DNA of 64,000 nucleotides from Paramicrobacterium fandaimingii. Its GTDB lineage: Bacteria > Actinomycetota > Actinomycetes > Actinomycetales > Microbacteriaceae. Shown here piece by piece: positions 1-13,237 of this stretch; position 1 is the stretch's first letter; each line of letters starts with the position of its first letter. The notes below the pieces were generated by a model that was not told the origin of the DNA, did not search any database, and saw only the letters and a list, made by a program, of their open reading frames with translations. The position numbers and the translations under genes are program-made. The stretch is from NCBI RefSeq assembly GCF_011751745.2, contig NZ_CP061170.1, forward strand, positions 1 through 64,000, in the 5' to 3' direction.

Positions 1-79
1 GACACACCGAGTCGACCCAACCGGAATCTCGCGGAATTTTGCCTCGGCCTCTTCCTCAGACTAGCGTGATGTGATCTAG

Positions 80-156
80 TTATCCACAGCCCTACGATCG
101 CCCGCGTGCGTTCACGGGCTCACGGGGGTTAAATCGGTGGATAACGCTGTGGATAA
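80..156. promoter_or_regulatory. DnaA boxes in the dnaA promoter
   Basis: A perfect DnaA box TTATCCACA lies at 80-88. Its reverse complement TGTGGATAA lies at 148-156, and a one-mismatch copy GGTGGATAA at 136-144. They sit directly upstream of the dnaA start at 171, where DnaA boxes are known to mediate autoregulation of dnaA and often belong to a bipartite origin. The boxes are seen directly; the regulatory role follows from the family. Confidence 0.85.
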
Positions 157-170
157 GTACGGGGGAATAG

Positions 171-1595
171 ATGTCTGACGAGCAACAGGACGTTGCCGGA
201 ACCTGGCAGATTGTGCTGGATGCACTCGCCGACGATAAACGCATCACCCCTCCATTGCAGGGGTTTCTGAGCCTCGTCGTTCCCAAGGGAATCATGGGAG
301 GAACGTTCTACCTCGAGGTGCCGAACGAGTTTACGGCGGGGCAGCTCAACGCTCGAATGCGGGCGTCGATTCTTGAGGCCTTCGCTCACACGATCGAAGA
401 GTCTCACGGAGCATCCACGTTCGCCGTCGTCGTCAACCCCGAGATCATCGAGCGAGAATACGACCTCGCTGCAGAGCCCCGTCAAGCGCCAGGTCGCCCT
501 GCCCAGCAGGAAGAGAAGCCGTCGTACTCGATGCCGGACTCCGTGCTTCCCGCACGGCAGAACGACACACGCCTGAACCCCAAGTATTCATTCGACAATT
601 TCGTCATCGGACAATCGAACAGATTCGCGCACGCCGCGGCCGTCGCGGTCTCTGAGGCACCGGCGAAGGCCTACAACCCTCTCTTCATCTATGGCGACTC
701 GGGTCTCGGAAAAACGCACCTTCTGCACGCCATCGGCCATTACGCGATGAACCTCTATCCCGGCATTCGTGTGCGATATGTCTCGAGCGAAGAATTCACG
801 AACGACTTCATCAACTCGATCGCGAACAACCGAGGACCAGAGTTTCAGGCTCGCTATCGCAACATCGACATTCTGCTGATCGACGACATTCAGTTTCTGC
901 AGAACAAGGCAGAGACCCAGGAAGCCTTCTTTCATACGTTCAACACTCTTCATGACCACAACAAGCAGGTGGTCATCACAAGCGACCTTCCGCCCAAACA
1001 CCTCACCGGCTTCGAAGATCGGATGCGTTCACGCTTCGAGTGGGGCCTCATCACCGATGTTCAGGTTCCTGACCTCGAAACCCGCATTGCCATTCTGCGC
1101 AAGAAAGCGCAAAGCGAGAGGCTGCAGATTCCCGACGAAGTGCTTGAGTTCATCGCGTCAAAGGTCTCGAGCAACATCCGCGAACTCGAGGGGACGCTCA
1201 TTCGTGTCACCGCATTCGCCAGCCTCAACCACACGGCCGTCGACATGTCTCTCGTGCAGACGGTGCTGAAAGACATCATCACCCTCGACGAAGACAACGT
1301 GATCTCGCCCGTCGACATCATCAATACGACAGCCGCGTACTTCAAGCTCACCGTCGACGACCTCTATGGGTCAAGTCGCTCGCAGGCCGTCGCGACATCG
1401 CGCCAGATCGCCATGTACCTCTGCCGCGAGCTCACCAACCTCTCGCTGCCGAAGATCGGCCAGCTTTTCGGCAATCGCGACCACACAACGGTGATGTACG
1501 CAAATAAGAAAATCGGCGACCTCATGCAAGAGCGCCGGTCAATTTACAACCAGGTGACCGAGCTCACAAGCCGTATCAAGCAGGGAAACCGCTGA
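171..1595 (+). CDS. dnaA: Chromosomal replication initiator DnaA
   Basis: Binds DnaA boxes at oriC, melts the origin and helps load the replicative helicase. The 474-residue product has a normal length. An N-terminal domain I is followed by a short variable linker. The AAA+ domain has Walker [12 protein letters not shown] near residue 175 and Walker B LLIDDIQF near 237. The C-terminal domain IV carries the DnaA signature [15 protein letters not shown] near residue 434. The ATG at 171 follows a purine-rich stretch (gggggaa) and directly follows the box cluster. Its position ahead of dnaN, gnd, recF and gyrBA is the standard actinobacterial origin order. Confidence 0.99.
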   Translation: MSDEQQDVAGTWQIVLDALADDKRITPPLQGFLSLVVPKGIMGGTFYLEVPNEFTAGQLNARMRASILEAFAHTIEESHGASTFAVVVNPEIIEREYDLAAEPRQAPGRPAQQEEKPSYSMPDSVLPARQNDTRLNPKYSFDNFVIGQSNRFAHAAAVAVSEAPAKAYNPLFIYGDSGLGKTHLLHAIGHYAMNLYPGIRVRYVSSEEFTNDFINSIANNRGPEFQARYRNIDILLIDDIQFLQNKAETQEAFFHTFNTLHDHNKQVVITSDLPPKHLTGFEDRMRSRFEWGLITDVQVPDLETRIAILRKKAQSERLQIPDEVLEFIASKVSSNIRELEGTLIRVTAFASLNHTAVDMSLVQTVLKDIITLDEDNVISPVDIINTTAAYFKLTVDDLYGSSRSQAVATSRQIAMYLCRELTNLSLPKIGQLFGNRDHTTVMYANKKIGDLMQERRSIYNQVTELTSRIKQGNR

Positions 1596-1968
1596 TCCAC
1601 CGGGCCTTTTGTTATGGCCTGTGGATAACTTGTGGAGAAGATCCGGAAAACTCACCTTCATATGGGGACAAGATCGCTGAGCCTGTGAATTTAGCCACCT
1701 CGACGGCCAGGGCCCACACCCGTGTAATTCCGCGGATCCCACACCGCGTGAACAACTCACACGCGTGTAGTTCCCATATATCTCCAGGCGTGTCGGAACT
1801 TATCCACAGTTTCCACAACGGTTAAGCCCGTTAAGAGAATTACTTAAACAGTATTTATGCGGGAACCTTGACCGCTAAAGCCCCAATCTTGGAATGACAG
1901 GTTCTCCATGTGCGTTGTGGGGCTAGCATGGTGTGCGACTTGTCCGTCGAGTTCGACAGGGGTACCAC
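1596..1968. other. oriC region between dnaA and dnaN
   Basis: This 373-base gap has no credible gene. It contains perfect DnaA boxes at 1620-1628 (TGTGGATAA) and 1800-1808 (TTATCCACA), with degenerate copies such as TTTCCACAA at 1810-1818. Just after them lies an unusually AT-rich stretch (about 1820-1860, taagagaattacttaaac) that could be the unwinding element. The dnaA-dnaN intergenic position is where actinobacterial origins are normally found. GC-skew analysis of the chromosome would confirm it. Confidence 0.85.
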
Positions 1969-3117
1969 GTGCGTTTCAGCGTCAACCGCGATGTCTTGAG
2001 CGAAGCCGTCTCATTTGCCGTCAAACTGCTCCCGCAGCGAACAACGCTGCCCATTCTCAGCGGTGTGCTGATTGAGACGACGGAGTCGGGGCTGCGGCTG
2101 TCGAGCTTCGATTACGAAGTGTCGTCGCAGACTGAGATTGACGCCTCAGTCGAGGAGGAGGGGACGATTCTCGTTTCCGGTCGCCTACTCGCCGATATCG
2201 CGAGTCGCCTGCCGAACGCACCCGTCAACTTCGCCACAGACGATAATAAGATTCTTGTCACGTGCGGCTCCGCAAACTTCACGCTCCTTTCGATGCCCGT
2301 CGAGGAGTACCCAACTGTTCCCCAGGTCGAAGGTCAGACAGGGCTCGTTCCGGGGGAGGAGTTCGCTACGTCCGTGGCACAGGTCGCGGTTGCGGCATCC
2401 CGAGACGATGTGACTCCGGTCATCACCGGCGTGCAGCTCGAAGTGAACGACAACAGCCTTGGCATGGTCGCAACCGATCGATACCGCGTTGCCGTTCGCG
2501 CGATCGATTGGGATGGAAGCGACATCACCGGTGACGAAGCGCTCACGGCGCTGGTTCCCGCACGAACGCTGCAGGAAGTCGGCAAGACGTTCGGGCACAG
2601 CGGAAACATCTCGATTTCATTCGCGAACAAGGACGATCGCGAGCTTGTCTCGTTCTCCGTCGATCGCAAGACTGTGACGTCGCTGCTGATCAAGGGGTCG
2701 TTCCCACCCGTTCGACGCCTTTTCCCCGAGAACGTCGATAACTACGCTGTGATCAACACATCGGAACTCATTGAGGCCGTGCGTCGCGTTTCGCTCGTGC
2801 TCGAGCGTGAAGCCGCACTTCGCTTCTCGTTCAGCATCGACGGACTCACGATGGAAGCCATTGGATCTGAGCAGGCACAGGCTTCTGAGTCGGTGGATGC
2901 GCTGTTGACGGGAGACGACATCGTGCTTTCGCTCAAACCGTCGTTCCTGATCGACGGATTGAACGCCGTGCGCAGCGAGTTTGTTCGCTTCTCGTTCACG
3001 AAATCCGAGAACACGAACAAGCCGGGACCCATGCTCATCACGAGCCAGTCATCAAAGGATCAACCGGGTGCAGACAGCTACAAGTACCTGCTGCAGCCGA
3101 ACCTCCTGCTGCGCTGA
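1969..3117 (+). CDS. dnaN: DNA polymerase III beta subunit (sliding clamp)
   Basis: Forms the dimeric ring clamp that tethers the replicative polymerase to DNA. The product is 382 residues with the usual three clamp repeats; the start (RFSVNRDVLSEAV) and the motif LPQRTTLPILSGVLIE near residue 25 are typical. I chose the GTG at 1969 because a purine-rich CAGGGG stands six to eight bases upstream and homologues begin at this point. A GTG at 1933 in the same frame would add 12 atypical residues. It lies downstream of oriC and upstream of gnd. Confidence 0.98.
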   Translation: MRFSVNRDVLSEAVSFAVKLLPQRTTLPILSGVLIETTESGLRLSSFDYEVSSQTEIDASVEEEGTILVSGRLLADIASRLPNAPVNFATDDNKILVTCGSANFTLLSMPVEEYPTVPQVEGQTGLVPGEEFATSVAQVAVAASRDDVTPVITGVQLEVNDNSLGMVATDRYRVAVRAIDWDGSDITGDEALTALVPARTLQEVGKTFGHSGNISISFANKDDRELVSFSVDRKTVTSLLIKGSFPPVRRLFPENVDNYAVINTSELIEAVRRVSLVLEREAALRFSFSIDGLTMEAIGSEQAQASESVDALLTGDDIVLSLKPSFLIDGLNAVRSEFVRFSFTKSENTNKPGPMLITSQSSKDQPGADSYKYLLQPNLLLR

Positions 3118-3151
3118 TCGCAGCTCAATCGGCTGACGAAAGGTGACTGTC

Positions 3152-4042
3152 ATGCACATCGGATTAGTTGGACTCGGTCGTATGGGATCAAACATGCGCA
3201 CGCGCCTGCGCGCAGCGGGCGTCGAAGTCACCGGATACGACCCGAATCCCGATGTGAGCGATGTGAAAAGTCTCGATGAGATGGTCGCCGCACTCCCAAC
3301 GCCTCGCACCGTCTGGGTGATGGTTCCGGCGGGCACGATCACGGATTCTGTCGTCACCGATCTCGAGCTGCGACTTGACGCGGGCGACCTGGTGATCGAC
3401 GGCGGCAACAGCAAGTTCACCGATGACTTTCGTCACAATGAGATGCTCGAAAAGAAGGGCATTGACTACATCGATGCCGGTGTCTCCGGCGGTGTCTGGG
3501 GACTCGACAACGGTTACGGCCTGATGGTCGGCGGGCCTGAAGAGCAGGTTCAGCGCGTCATGCCTGTTTTCGACGCACTGCGCCCTGAGGGACCGCGCGA
3601 CGAGGGATTCGTTCATGCGGGAGAGGTCGGCGCCGGCCACTACGCGAAGATGGTGCACAACGGCATTGAGTATGCGCTCATGCAGGCGTATGCCGAAGGT
3701 TTTGAGCTGCTCGAGAAGCGCAGCGATCTGCTGAAGGACGTTCCCGGCACCTTCAAGGCATGGCAGCGCGGAACTGTCGTGCGCTCGTGGCTGCTCGAGC
3801 TGCTCGTTCGCGCGTTGGACGAAGACGACGATCTCTCGGAAATTGAGGGATACGTCGAAGATTCCGGAGAAGGACGGTGGACGATCGAAGAGGCCATCGT
3901 CAACGCCGTGCCCGTTCCGACGATCTCGGCGTCGATTTTCGCTCGGTTCGTCTCACGGCAGGAGGATTCTCCCGCCATGAAGGCCGTCGCGGCACTGCGG
4001 CATCAGTTCGGCGGGCATGACGTGAAGAAGTCCGACGACTGA
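3152..4042 (+). CDS. gnd: 6-phosphogluconate dehydrogenase, decarboxylating, short type
   Basis: Oxidatively decarboxylates 6-phosphogluconate to ribulose 5-phosphate in the pentose phosphate pathway. At 296 residues it belongs to the short (about 300 aa) GntZ/YqeC-like class, not the 470-residue classical form. A Rossmann motif GLVGLGRMG opens the protein, the substrate signature VSGGVWGLDNGYGLMVGG is near residue 109, and the catalytic region KMVHNGIEY near 167. The ATG at 3152 has GAAAGG eight bases upstream; a GTG at 3143 overlaps that ribosome-binding site and is less likely. Presence between dnaN and recF is characteristic of actinobacteria. Confidence 0.95.
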   Translation: MHIGLVGLGRMGSNMRTRLRAAGVEVTGYDPNPDVSDVKSLDEMVAALPTPRTVWVMVPAGTITDSVVTDLELRLDAGDLVIDGGNSKFTDDFRHNEMLEKKGIDYIDAGVSGGVWGLDNGYGLMVGGPEEQVQRVMPVFDALRPEGPRDEGFVHAGEVGAGHYAKMVHNGIEYALMQAYAEGFELLEKRSDLLKDVPGTFKAWQRGTVVRSWLLELLVRALDEDDDLSEIEGYVEDSGEGRWTIEEAIVNAVPVPTISASIFARFVSRQEDSPAMKAVAALRHQFGGHDVKKSDD

Positions 4043-4093
4043 CAGCATCCGGAATCGGCGGCAACGTGAACAACGTCACGCGCACCGCCTACG

Positions 4094-5263
4094 ATGGAAC
4101 GCGTGATCGTCACGCACCTCAACCTCAGCGATTTTCGCAACTACGCGACAGCTGACGTGACGCTTCAGGCTGGCGCAAATCTGTTTATCGGCCGCAACGG
4201 GCAGGGCAAGACGAACCTCGTCGAGTCGCTCGCGTATCTCTCGACGCTCGGTTCTCACCGGGTATCAACCGACAAGGCGCTCATTCGAGCCGGTGAAGAT
4301 GCTGCTGTCGTGCGCGCGAAACTGCACCACGCCGGCAGAGACATGCTTGTCGAGGTGCAGATCAACATGTCTGGTCCGAATAAGGCCCAGGTGAATCGCG
4401 GCGTCATCAAACCCCGAGAATTGCCCCGGTACTTCTCGAGCGTGCTTTTCGCGCCCGAGGATCTCGGCATTGTGCGGGGCGACCCCGGCGCCCGCCGCCG
4501 CTTTCTCGACGAGCTTCTCGTGCTGAGAACACCGCGCCTCGCTGGCGTGCTTGTGGACTACGAACGAACGCTCAAGCAGCGCAACACCTTGATGAAGTCT
4601 GCTCGGGCGTCGGGATTGCGCGGGGCACAGCTGAGCACCCTCGAGGTGTGGGATGACAAGCTCATTGCCTTAGGCAGCGAGATCATCGACGAGCGTGTTG
4701 CCCTCGTCGATGCGCTCCGCCAACCCCTCGCCACTGCGTATGCGCAGGTCGTCGACGACGACCATAGCCCGGGGCTCGAACCGCTTCTTTCTCTTGCGGG
4801 GAGGGATGCCGAAGACGACGACGGTCAGAATCAGGCGGATGCTGCCACAGCATCCGGAAGCCTGACGACGCCGGAGCGGTTTCGCACGGCCCTCGAAGCG
4901 CGCCGTACCCAGGAGCTCGAACGCGGACTCACGCTGGTCGGACCGCATCGGGATGACGTGCTGTTCTCCCTGAACAACCTTCCAGTGAAGGGGTACGCGA
5001 GTCACGGAGAGTCGTGGTCGTTCGCGCTCGCGCTCAAGCTCGCGTCGGCGCAGCTTCTGAGGCGCGACTCTTATTCGGGCGATCCCGTGCTGATGCTCGA
5101 TGACGTTTTCGCCGAGCTTGATAAGGGGCGACGCGCACGATTGGCCGAGGCCGTGGCCGATTTTGAGCAGGTGTTGATCACCGCAGCGGTAATCGAAGAC
5201 ATTCCGGAGCAGCTCACCGCCCACACCGTTCACATCACTGCGGGAACGATCGTCGATGGCTGA
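4094..5263 (+). CDS. recF: DNA replication and repair protein RecF
   Basis: SMC-like ATPase that helps load RecA at single-stranded gaps. The 389-residue product has Walker A GRNGQGKTN near residue 33, the ABC-type signature region near 300 and Walker B LMLDDVFAELD near 333. A GTG at 4103 (VIVTHLNLSDFRNY) matches the usual start of RecF and may be the real start. No strong ribosome-binding site separates the two. Its end overlaps the next gene by eight bases, suggesting coupled translation. Confidence 0.97.
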   Translation: MERVIVTHLNLSDFRNYATADVTLQAGANLFIGRNGQGKTNLVESLAYLSTLGSHRVSTDKALIRAGEDAAVVRAKLHHAGRDMLVEVQINMSGPNKAQVNRGVIKPRELPRYFSSVLFAPEDLGIVRGDPGARRRFLDELLVLRTPRLAGVLVDYERTLKQRNTLMKSARASGLRGAQLSTLEVWDDKLIALGSEIIDERVALVDALRQPLATAYAQVVDDDHSPGLEPLLSLAGRDAEDDDGQNQADAATASGSLTTPERFRTALEARRTQELERGLTLVGPHRDDVLFSLNNLPVKGYASHGESWSFALALKLASAQLLRRDSYSGDPVLMLDDVFAELDKGRRARLAEAVADFEQVLITAAVIEDIPEQLTAHTVHITAGTIVDG

Positions 5264-5744
5264 GAAAGAAACGGAATCGACGCGTGTCTACCTGCGTTTC
5301 AAAGAGACCTTCGGCGGACGCAAGAGGAGTCGCGGCCGCGGGAAGCGCTCTGATGAAGACGGAGCATCGAGCAGGCCGTTTGGTTCAGGCAGGGACCCCA
5401 AGGGCATCGGCGACGTCATGAATACGCTGACGAACCGCCTCGGTTGGGACTCGACCCTCTCGCAGGCCGAGCTCATCAACCGCTGGGCCGAGGTCGCCGG
5501 CGACAGCACGGCGGCCCATTCGGAACCCGTCGGAATCGAAGGCGGATTGCTCACCGTAAAGTGCGACTCAACAGCGTGGGCAACGCAGCTCAGGCTGATG
5601 CGCGTGGAGATTCTGGGGCGCATCGCAACCCGGTTTCCGGAAGCGGGCATTGAGAGCATCCGTTTTCAAGGCCCCAACGTCCCGTCATTCAAACGTGGCC
5701 CCAGATCGGTTCAGGGCCGTGGTGTGCGCGATACCTACGGTTAA
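5256..5744 (+). CDS. DUF721/DciA-family protein
   Basis: 162-residue DUF721 protein. The family includes DciA, a loader or partner of the replicative helicase in bacteria lacking DnaC/DnaI. A basic, Arg- and Gly-rich N-terminal part (RKRSRGRGKR near residue 22) precedes the DUF721 core, with motifs such as WAEVAGD near 73 and LTVKCDSTAWATQL near 95. It starts inside recF and is followed by a strong terminator, so it closes the recF unit. Family assignment is firm by motif and locus; the helicase-loading role is inferred from the family. Confidence 0.88.
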   Translation: MAEKETESTRVYLRFKETFGGRKRSRGRGKRSDEDGASSRPFGSGRDPKGIGDVMNTLTNRLGWDSTLSQAELINRWAEVAGDSTAAHSEPVGIEGGLLTVKCDSTAWATQLRLMRVEILGRIATRFPEAGIESIRFQGPNVPSFKRGPRSVQGRGVRDTYG

Positions 5745-5772
5745 GGTGACAAATCTGGTGGATCTCGGCAAG

Positions 5773-5803
5773 AAAGGCGCTCAAACGGGCGTTGAGCGCC
5801 TTT
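5773..5803. terminator. Rho-independent terminator between the DUF721 gene and gyrB
   Basis: A 12-bp perfect stem (AAAGGCGCTCAA with TTGAGCGCCTTT) encloses a seven-base loop and runs into TTTTT. It separates the recF/DUF721 unit from gyrB at 5865. Confidence 0.9.
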
Positions 5804-5828
5804 TTCCCAGTCTCATTTGGTAGACTGA

Positions 5829-10518
<4,690 letters not shown>

Positions 10519-10520
10519 GA

Positions 10521-10925
10521 ATGACAAGCGTTGCCGACAAACTGGCTAAGAAGTCAGCGCGAAAGCCGTCGAGTAAGCAGGTGCGCCTGAAGCTCGTGTA
10601 TGTCGACTTCTGGTCGGCACTGAAGCTGTCGTTCCTGATAGCGATCGCTGTGGCGATAATCACTGTCGTGTTCTTCTTTCTGGTGTTCACCGTTCTCGAT
10701 GCGACCGGTGTCTTCGATCAGGTGTCCAGCCTCTACAAAGAGGTAACCGGTTCGAAGGACGGCCTTGAGACGATCATCGGTCTTGGTCGGGTGATGGGCT
10801 TTGCTCTTGTCGTGGCGATTCTGAACCTGGTGATCGTGACTGTTCTCGGTGCTCTTGCGGCCGCGCTGTACAACCTGGCGGTCAAGATCACGGGTGGACT
10901 GCTCGTCGGTTTCACCAACAACTGA
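10521..10925 (+). CDS. DUF3566 transmembrane protein
   Basis: 134-residue membrane protein starting two bases after gyrA, so probably co-transcribed. A basic N-terminus (KKSARKPSSKQVRLKLVYVD) leads into a hydrophobic segment at about residues 36-58 and a second at about 88-125, typical of the actinobacterial DUF3566 family always found here. Its exact function is not known; homologues have been linked to cell envelope or division. The ATG is preceded by GGAAGAGTAAG inside the gyrA end. Confidence 0.9.
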   Translation: MTSVADKLAKKSARKPSSKQVRLKLVYVDFWSALKLSFLIAIAVAIITVVFFFLVFTVLDATGVFDQVSSLYKEVTGSKDGLETIIGLGRVMGFALVVAILNLVIVTVLGALAAALYNLAVKITGGLLVGFTNN

Positions 10926-11009
10926 TCTCGACACTCCCGGCGTGCCGGAGAGCGGTTTTCGATTGGGAAATCGTGACTATTTCGGGTAATCTCGAATCTG
11001 GTCAAAAAC

Positions 11010-11083
11010 GGGGCTATAGCTCAGGCGGTTAGAGCGCTTCGCTGATAACGAAGAGGTCCCAGGTTCAAGTCCTGGTAGCCCCA
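11010..11083 (+). tRNA. tRNA-Ile (GAT)
   Basis: A 74-base cloverleaf with acceptor GGGGCTA pairing with TAGCCCC, discriminator A, anticodon GAT at 11044-11046 and T-arm GGTTCAAGTCC. No CCA is encoded. The pair tRNA-Ile/tRNA-Ala after gyrA is the usual actinobacterial arrangement. Confidence 0.97.
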
Positions 11084-11119
11084 CTTTGGGAGTCACGTTT
11101 TCTTGATCTCTCATTTTCG

Positions 11120-11192
11120 GGGGCCTTAGCTCAATTGGTAGAGCGCCTGCTTTGCAAGCAGGAGGTCAGGGGTTCGATTCCCCTAGGCTCCA
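11120..11192 (+). tRNA. tRNA-Ala (TGC)
   Basis: A 73-base cloverleaf with acceptor GGGGCCT against AGGCTCC (one G-T pair), anticodon TGC at 11153-11155 and T-arm GGGGTTCGATTCCCC. CCA is not encoded. Its 3' end is the apparent integration point of the accessory DNA that follows: a recombinase remnant abuts it and its last bases recur at 56362-56372. Confidence 0.97.
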
Positions 11193-11193
11193 C
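11183..11193 (+). repeat. Candidate attL: 3' end of tRNA-Ala
   Basis: The bases CTAGGCTCCAC at the tRNA-Ala 3' end are repeated exactly at 56362-56372. Together with the adjacent recombinase remnant this suggests the left end of an integrated element. The repeat is only 11 bases, so chance is not excluded. Confidence 0.45.
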
Positions 11194-11205
11194 CCAAAGT
11201 GTCTT

Positions 11206-11244
11206 ACGGGAACACGCCACATCGGACATGTGGAGTGTTCCCGT
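11206..11244. terminator. Bidirectional hairpin after tRNA-Ala
   Basis: A 10-bp perfect stem ACGGGAACAC/GTGTTCCCGT surrounds a second 6-bp stem CCACAT/ATGTGG with a five-base loop. This is a strong structure 14 bases after the tRNA. It would end the tRNA transcript and also the recombinase remnant reading the other way, although it lies within that remnant's reading frame. Confidence 0.75.
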
Positions 11245-12063
11245 TTGGCTTTCTTGCCTTCGTCCGCCTCGTGGATGATGGTCGCGAAGGGTTCCGCGAG
11301 GTACGGGCGTAGTTGCTCGTCATCGGTGATCTCAAGCCGGGCGTACAATGCCTGGTTCGCCAGCCTCCTGCTCCCGTCGTCGGAGTGCGTATAGGCGTTG
11401 TGCGCGCCGGTGAGTAGCCGCAGGGAGTCGTGTAGGAACGCCCGACCTCCGGCGTGTTGTTGGTCGTGCTGGGCGAGGCGGTGCTCGATGTCAGCCAGGC
11501 CGGCACGGATGCGGTCTTGGTGTCTCTTGAGCGTGGAGAGGTCGATGGCGTCGGCGAAGTGCGCGGCGAGCAGCTTGTCGCTCTCGGCTTCAAGCTTCGC
11601 CCGGCTCGCCATGAGGTCGCCGATCTTTTGGTCCCGGCCGGCCATGCGCGTGTCGAACGCCGCATCGACCTGTGCGGCGAGGTGACGGTAGGCGGTGTCA
11701 CTAGATCGTGATCGAGGCGTAGTAGTCCGCGACGAGGCATTCCGCGACCGCGACCGGCACCGCCCGCCGGGTGCAGCCGGTCTTCTTCGCGGCCCGGCCA
11801 GAGCAGACGAAGTAGGCGTAGGTCGTGCCGCGCGGGTTGGTGGCGAAGTCGAGCAGCATCCTCGATCTGCAGCTGCCGCAGTGCAGCAACCCTTTGAGGT
11901 GGTGGGCGTGCTGGACATGACGGGTCATCTTCGCCGTCTGCGCCCGCAACAGTGACTGCACCTTGTCGAACAGTGCCGGTTCCGCGCTGGGATCGTGCAC
12001 ACCAGGATGCAGGGCACCCTTGTAGCGGGTCACCGCGGCGTAGCGCTCCCAACACTCAACACC

Positions 12064-12294
12064 ATGCTACTCGCGAAACTTGCCGCGGTAGATGAGGACG
12101 AGTCCGACCAAGAAGTACGCGCGATACAGAAGCGACTCCTCATTCTGGTGAGCGAGGTCAACGCTGACGAGGCACGGCGTCGGCGAAAGCGTAAGCGGGC
12201 CCAGCAGTGGCGACGCGACAGCACAATCGCGTCGAGCGCACAGCCGAACTGCCGAACAAGTGTGCGCGATGCGGTGTGGGGTTCAAAGATTTGA
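12064..12294 (+). CDS. Small hypothetical protein, doubtful
   Basis: A 76-residue frame from ATG 12064 with an acidic segment (AVDEDESDQEVRAIQ near residue 8) and a strongly basic segment (RRRRKRKRAQQWRR near 38). It would be helical and charged. No ribosome-binding site is clear and I recognise no family. It lies where the recombinase gene has lost its 5' half, so it may be chance or debris. Apart from it, 12067-12358 holds nothing I can identify. Confidence 0.25.
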   Translation: MLLAKLAAVDEDESDQEVRAIQKRLLILVSEVNADEARRRRKRKRAQQWRRDSTIASSAQPNCRTSVRDAVWGSKI

Positions 12295-12358
12295 AGACTA
12301 CGGGCAGGCCTTCAGTGACATACTATGTATGAAAATGAGCTTCGGGAGGGGGAACGTC

Positions 12359-12514
12359 GTGGGTCGTCCGCCTAAGCCACCCCAGACCTACATCGCAGAC
12401 TGCCTCGATTGCGGGCACCACTGGGTGTCGCGCGCAGGTTTCGGTGTACCGGGCCAGTGCCCAAAGTGCCGAAGCCGACGGATCACGAGCAAGCCGACCG
12501 GATCGTCGAGATGA
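12359..12514 (+). CDS. Small zinc-ribbon protein
   Basis: A 51-residue peptide from GTG 12359 with the ribosome-binding site GGGAGGGGG seven to fifteen bases upstream. It contains two CxxC knuckles (CLDCGHHW and CPKCRSRR near residues 16 and 34), the pattern of a single zinc ribbon. It precedes a PH-like/zinc-ribbon protein and an SPFH protein, so the three probably act together. A longer frame from 12260 is possible but lacks a ribosome-binding site. Specific function unknown. Confidence 0.65.
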   Translation: MGRPPKPPQTYIADCLDCGHHWVSRAGFGVPGQCPKCRSRRITSKPTGSSR

Positions 12515-12638
12515 CGCCCCCACTGTCGATGAGAACCATGCAACCCGTGTGGTTTTGCAGTGGTTCAGGATCGCTGCTCACAAGACCAGGTCTGAGTTGC
12601 GATGGCCTCCGCGGCAGTGCAGATGGGACGGAAAGATA

Positions 12639-13214
12639 GTGGCAGCAAAGTACAACTTGCAACCGAACGAAGTGGTGCTACTCAAGGATGAGAGCGTCAT
12701 GCACGGCGGCTTCTGGTCGGCGTACACGGATGAGCTAATGCTCACCAACCTAAACCTGGTGCTGCTCAAGAAGGGCATGTTCGGCAATTCGAAGGGTGTC
12801 CTGACGTTCCCCGTGAACCAGATCAAGGTGTACGGCCAGCAGGCGCAGGCCGTGATCGGCAAGGCCTCGAACGGTACGGACCTCTTGGAGGTCTACTTCC
12901 TGAACGGGCAAGAGAAGTTTGCCTTCCAAACGGGTGGCAAGAAGAAGCTCAACGAGTGGATCGCCAAGATCAACCAGGTCGTCACCGGCGAGGAAGCGCC
13001 TGTGCAGCAAAGTTCAGGCATGGCTCTCCCCGGTGCAGAGATGGTGGCCGGCGTCCTGAAGGACACGCTCGGCGTCTTCAAGTCCAAGCTCGGCTCCAAG
13101 TCGGAGGCTCCCGTGAAGGTCGCCGAAAAGTGCCGTGGCTGCGGCGCTCCAGTGGCTGGCTTCCAAGGCCAGGCGACCACCTGCGAATACTGCGGCTCTG
13201 CTCAGCAACTGTGA
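12639..13214 (+). CDS. PH/GRAM-like domain protein with C-terminal zinc ribbon
   Basis: 191 residues from GTG 12639 (GGACGGAAAG upstream). The N-terminal 110 residues alternate short beta-like strands and end in a helix (GGKKKLNEWIAKINQVV), resembling a bacterial PH/GRAM-type domain. The C-terminus has a zinc ribbon CRGCGAPVAGF...CEYCGSAQ. The following gene is a YdjI-like SPFH protein. In Bacillus subtilis the ydjGHI genes also combine zinc-ribbon and SPFH proteins with the PspA homologue YdjF in envelope stress. The domain call is by eye; the role is inferred from the context. Confidence 0.6.
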   Translation: MAAKYNLQPNEVVLLKDESVMHGGFWSAYTDELMLTNLNLVLLKKGMFGNSKGVLTFPVNQIKVYGQQAQAVIGKASNGTDLLEVYFLNGQEKFAFQTGGKKKLNEWIAKINQVVTGEEAPVQQSSGMALPGAEMVAGVLKDTLGVFKSKLGSKSEAPVKVAEKCRGCGAPVAGFQGQATTCEYCGSAQQL

Positions 13215-13237
13215 ACACCGGATAGAAGGAATAACCA

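Larger units (their letters stand above)
11166..12066 (-). pseudogene. Serine recombinase remnant, truncated and frameshifted
   Basis: The C-terminal half of a large serine recombinase (phage/ICE integrase type). The upstream part (12066-11704) contains ERYAAVTRYKGALHPGVHDP, matching the recombinase domain. A zinc ribbon follows (LKGLLHCGSCRSRM and a later C in TGCTRR). At about 11700 the frame shifts by one base and continues as DTAYRHLAAQVDAAFDTRM, then a coiled-coil-like stretch to the C-terminus. A stop at 12067-12069 precedes the fragment, so the N-terminal resolvase domain with the catalytic serine is missing. The frame ends inside tRNA-Ala, the last residues WSLGESNP being antisense tRNA. 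Confidence 0.85.
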
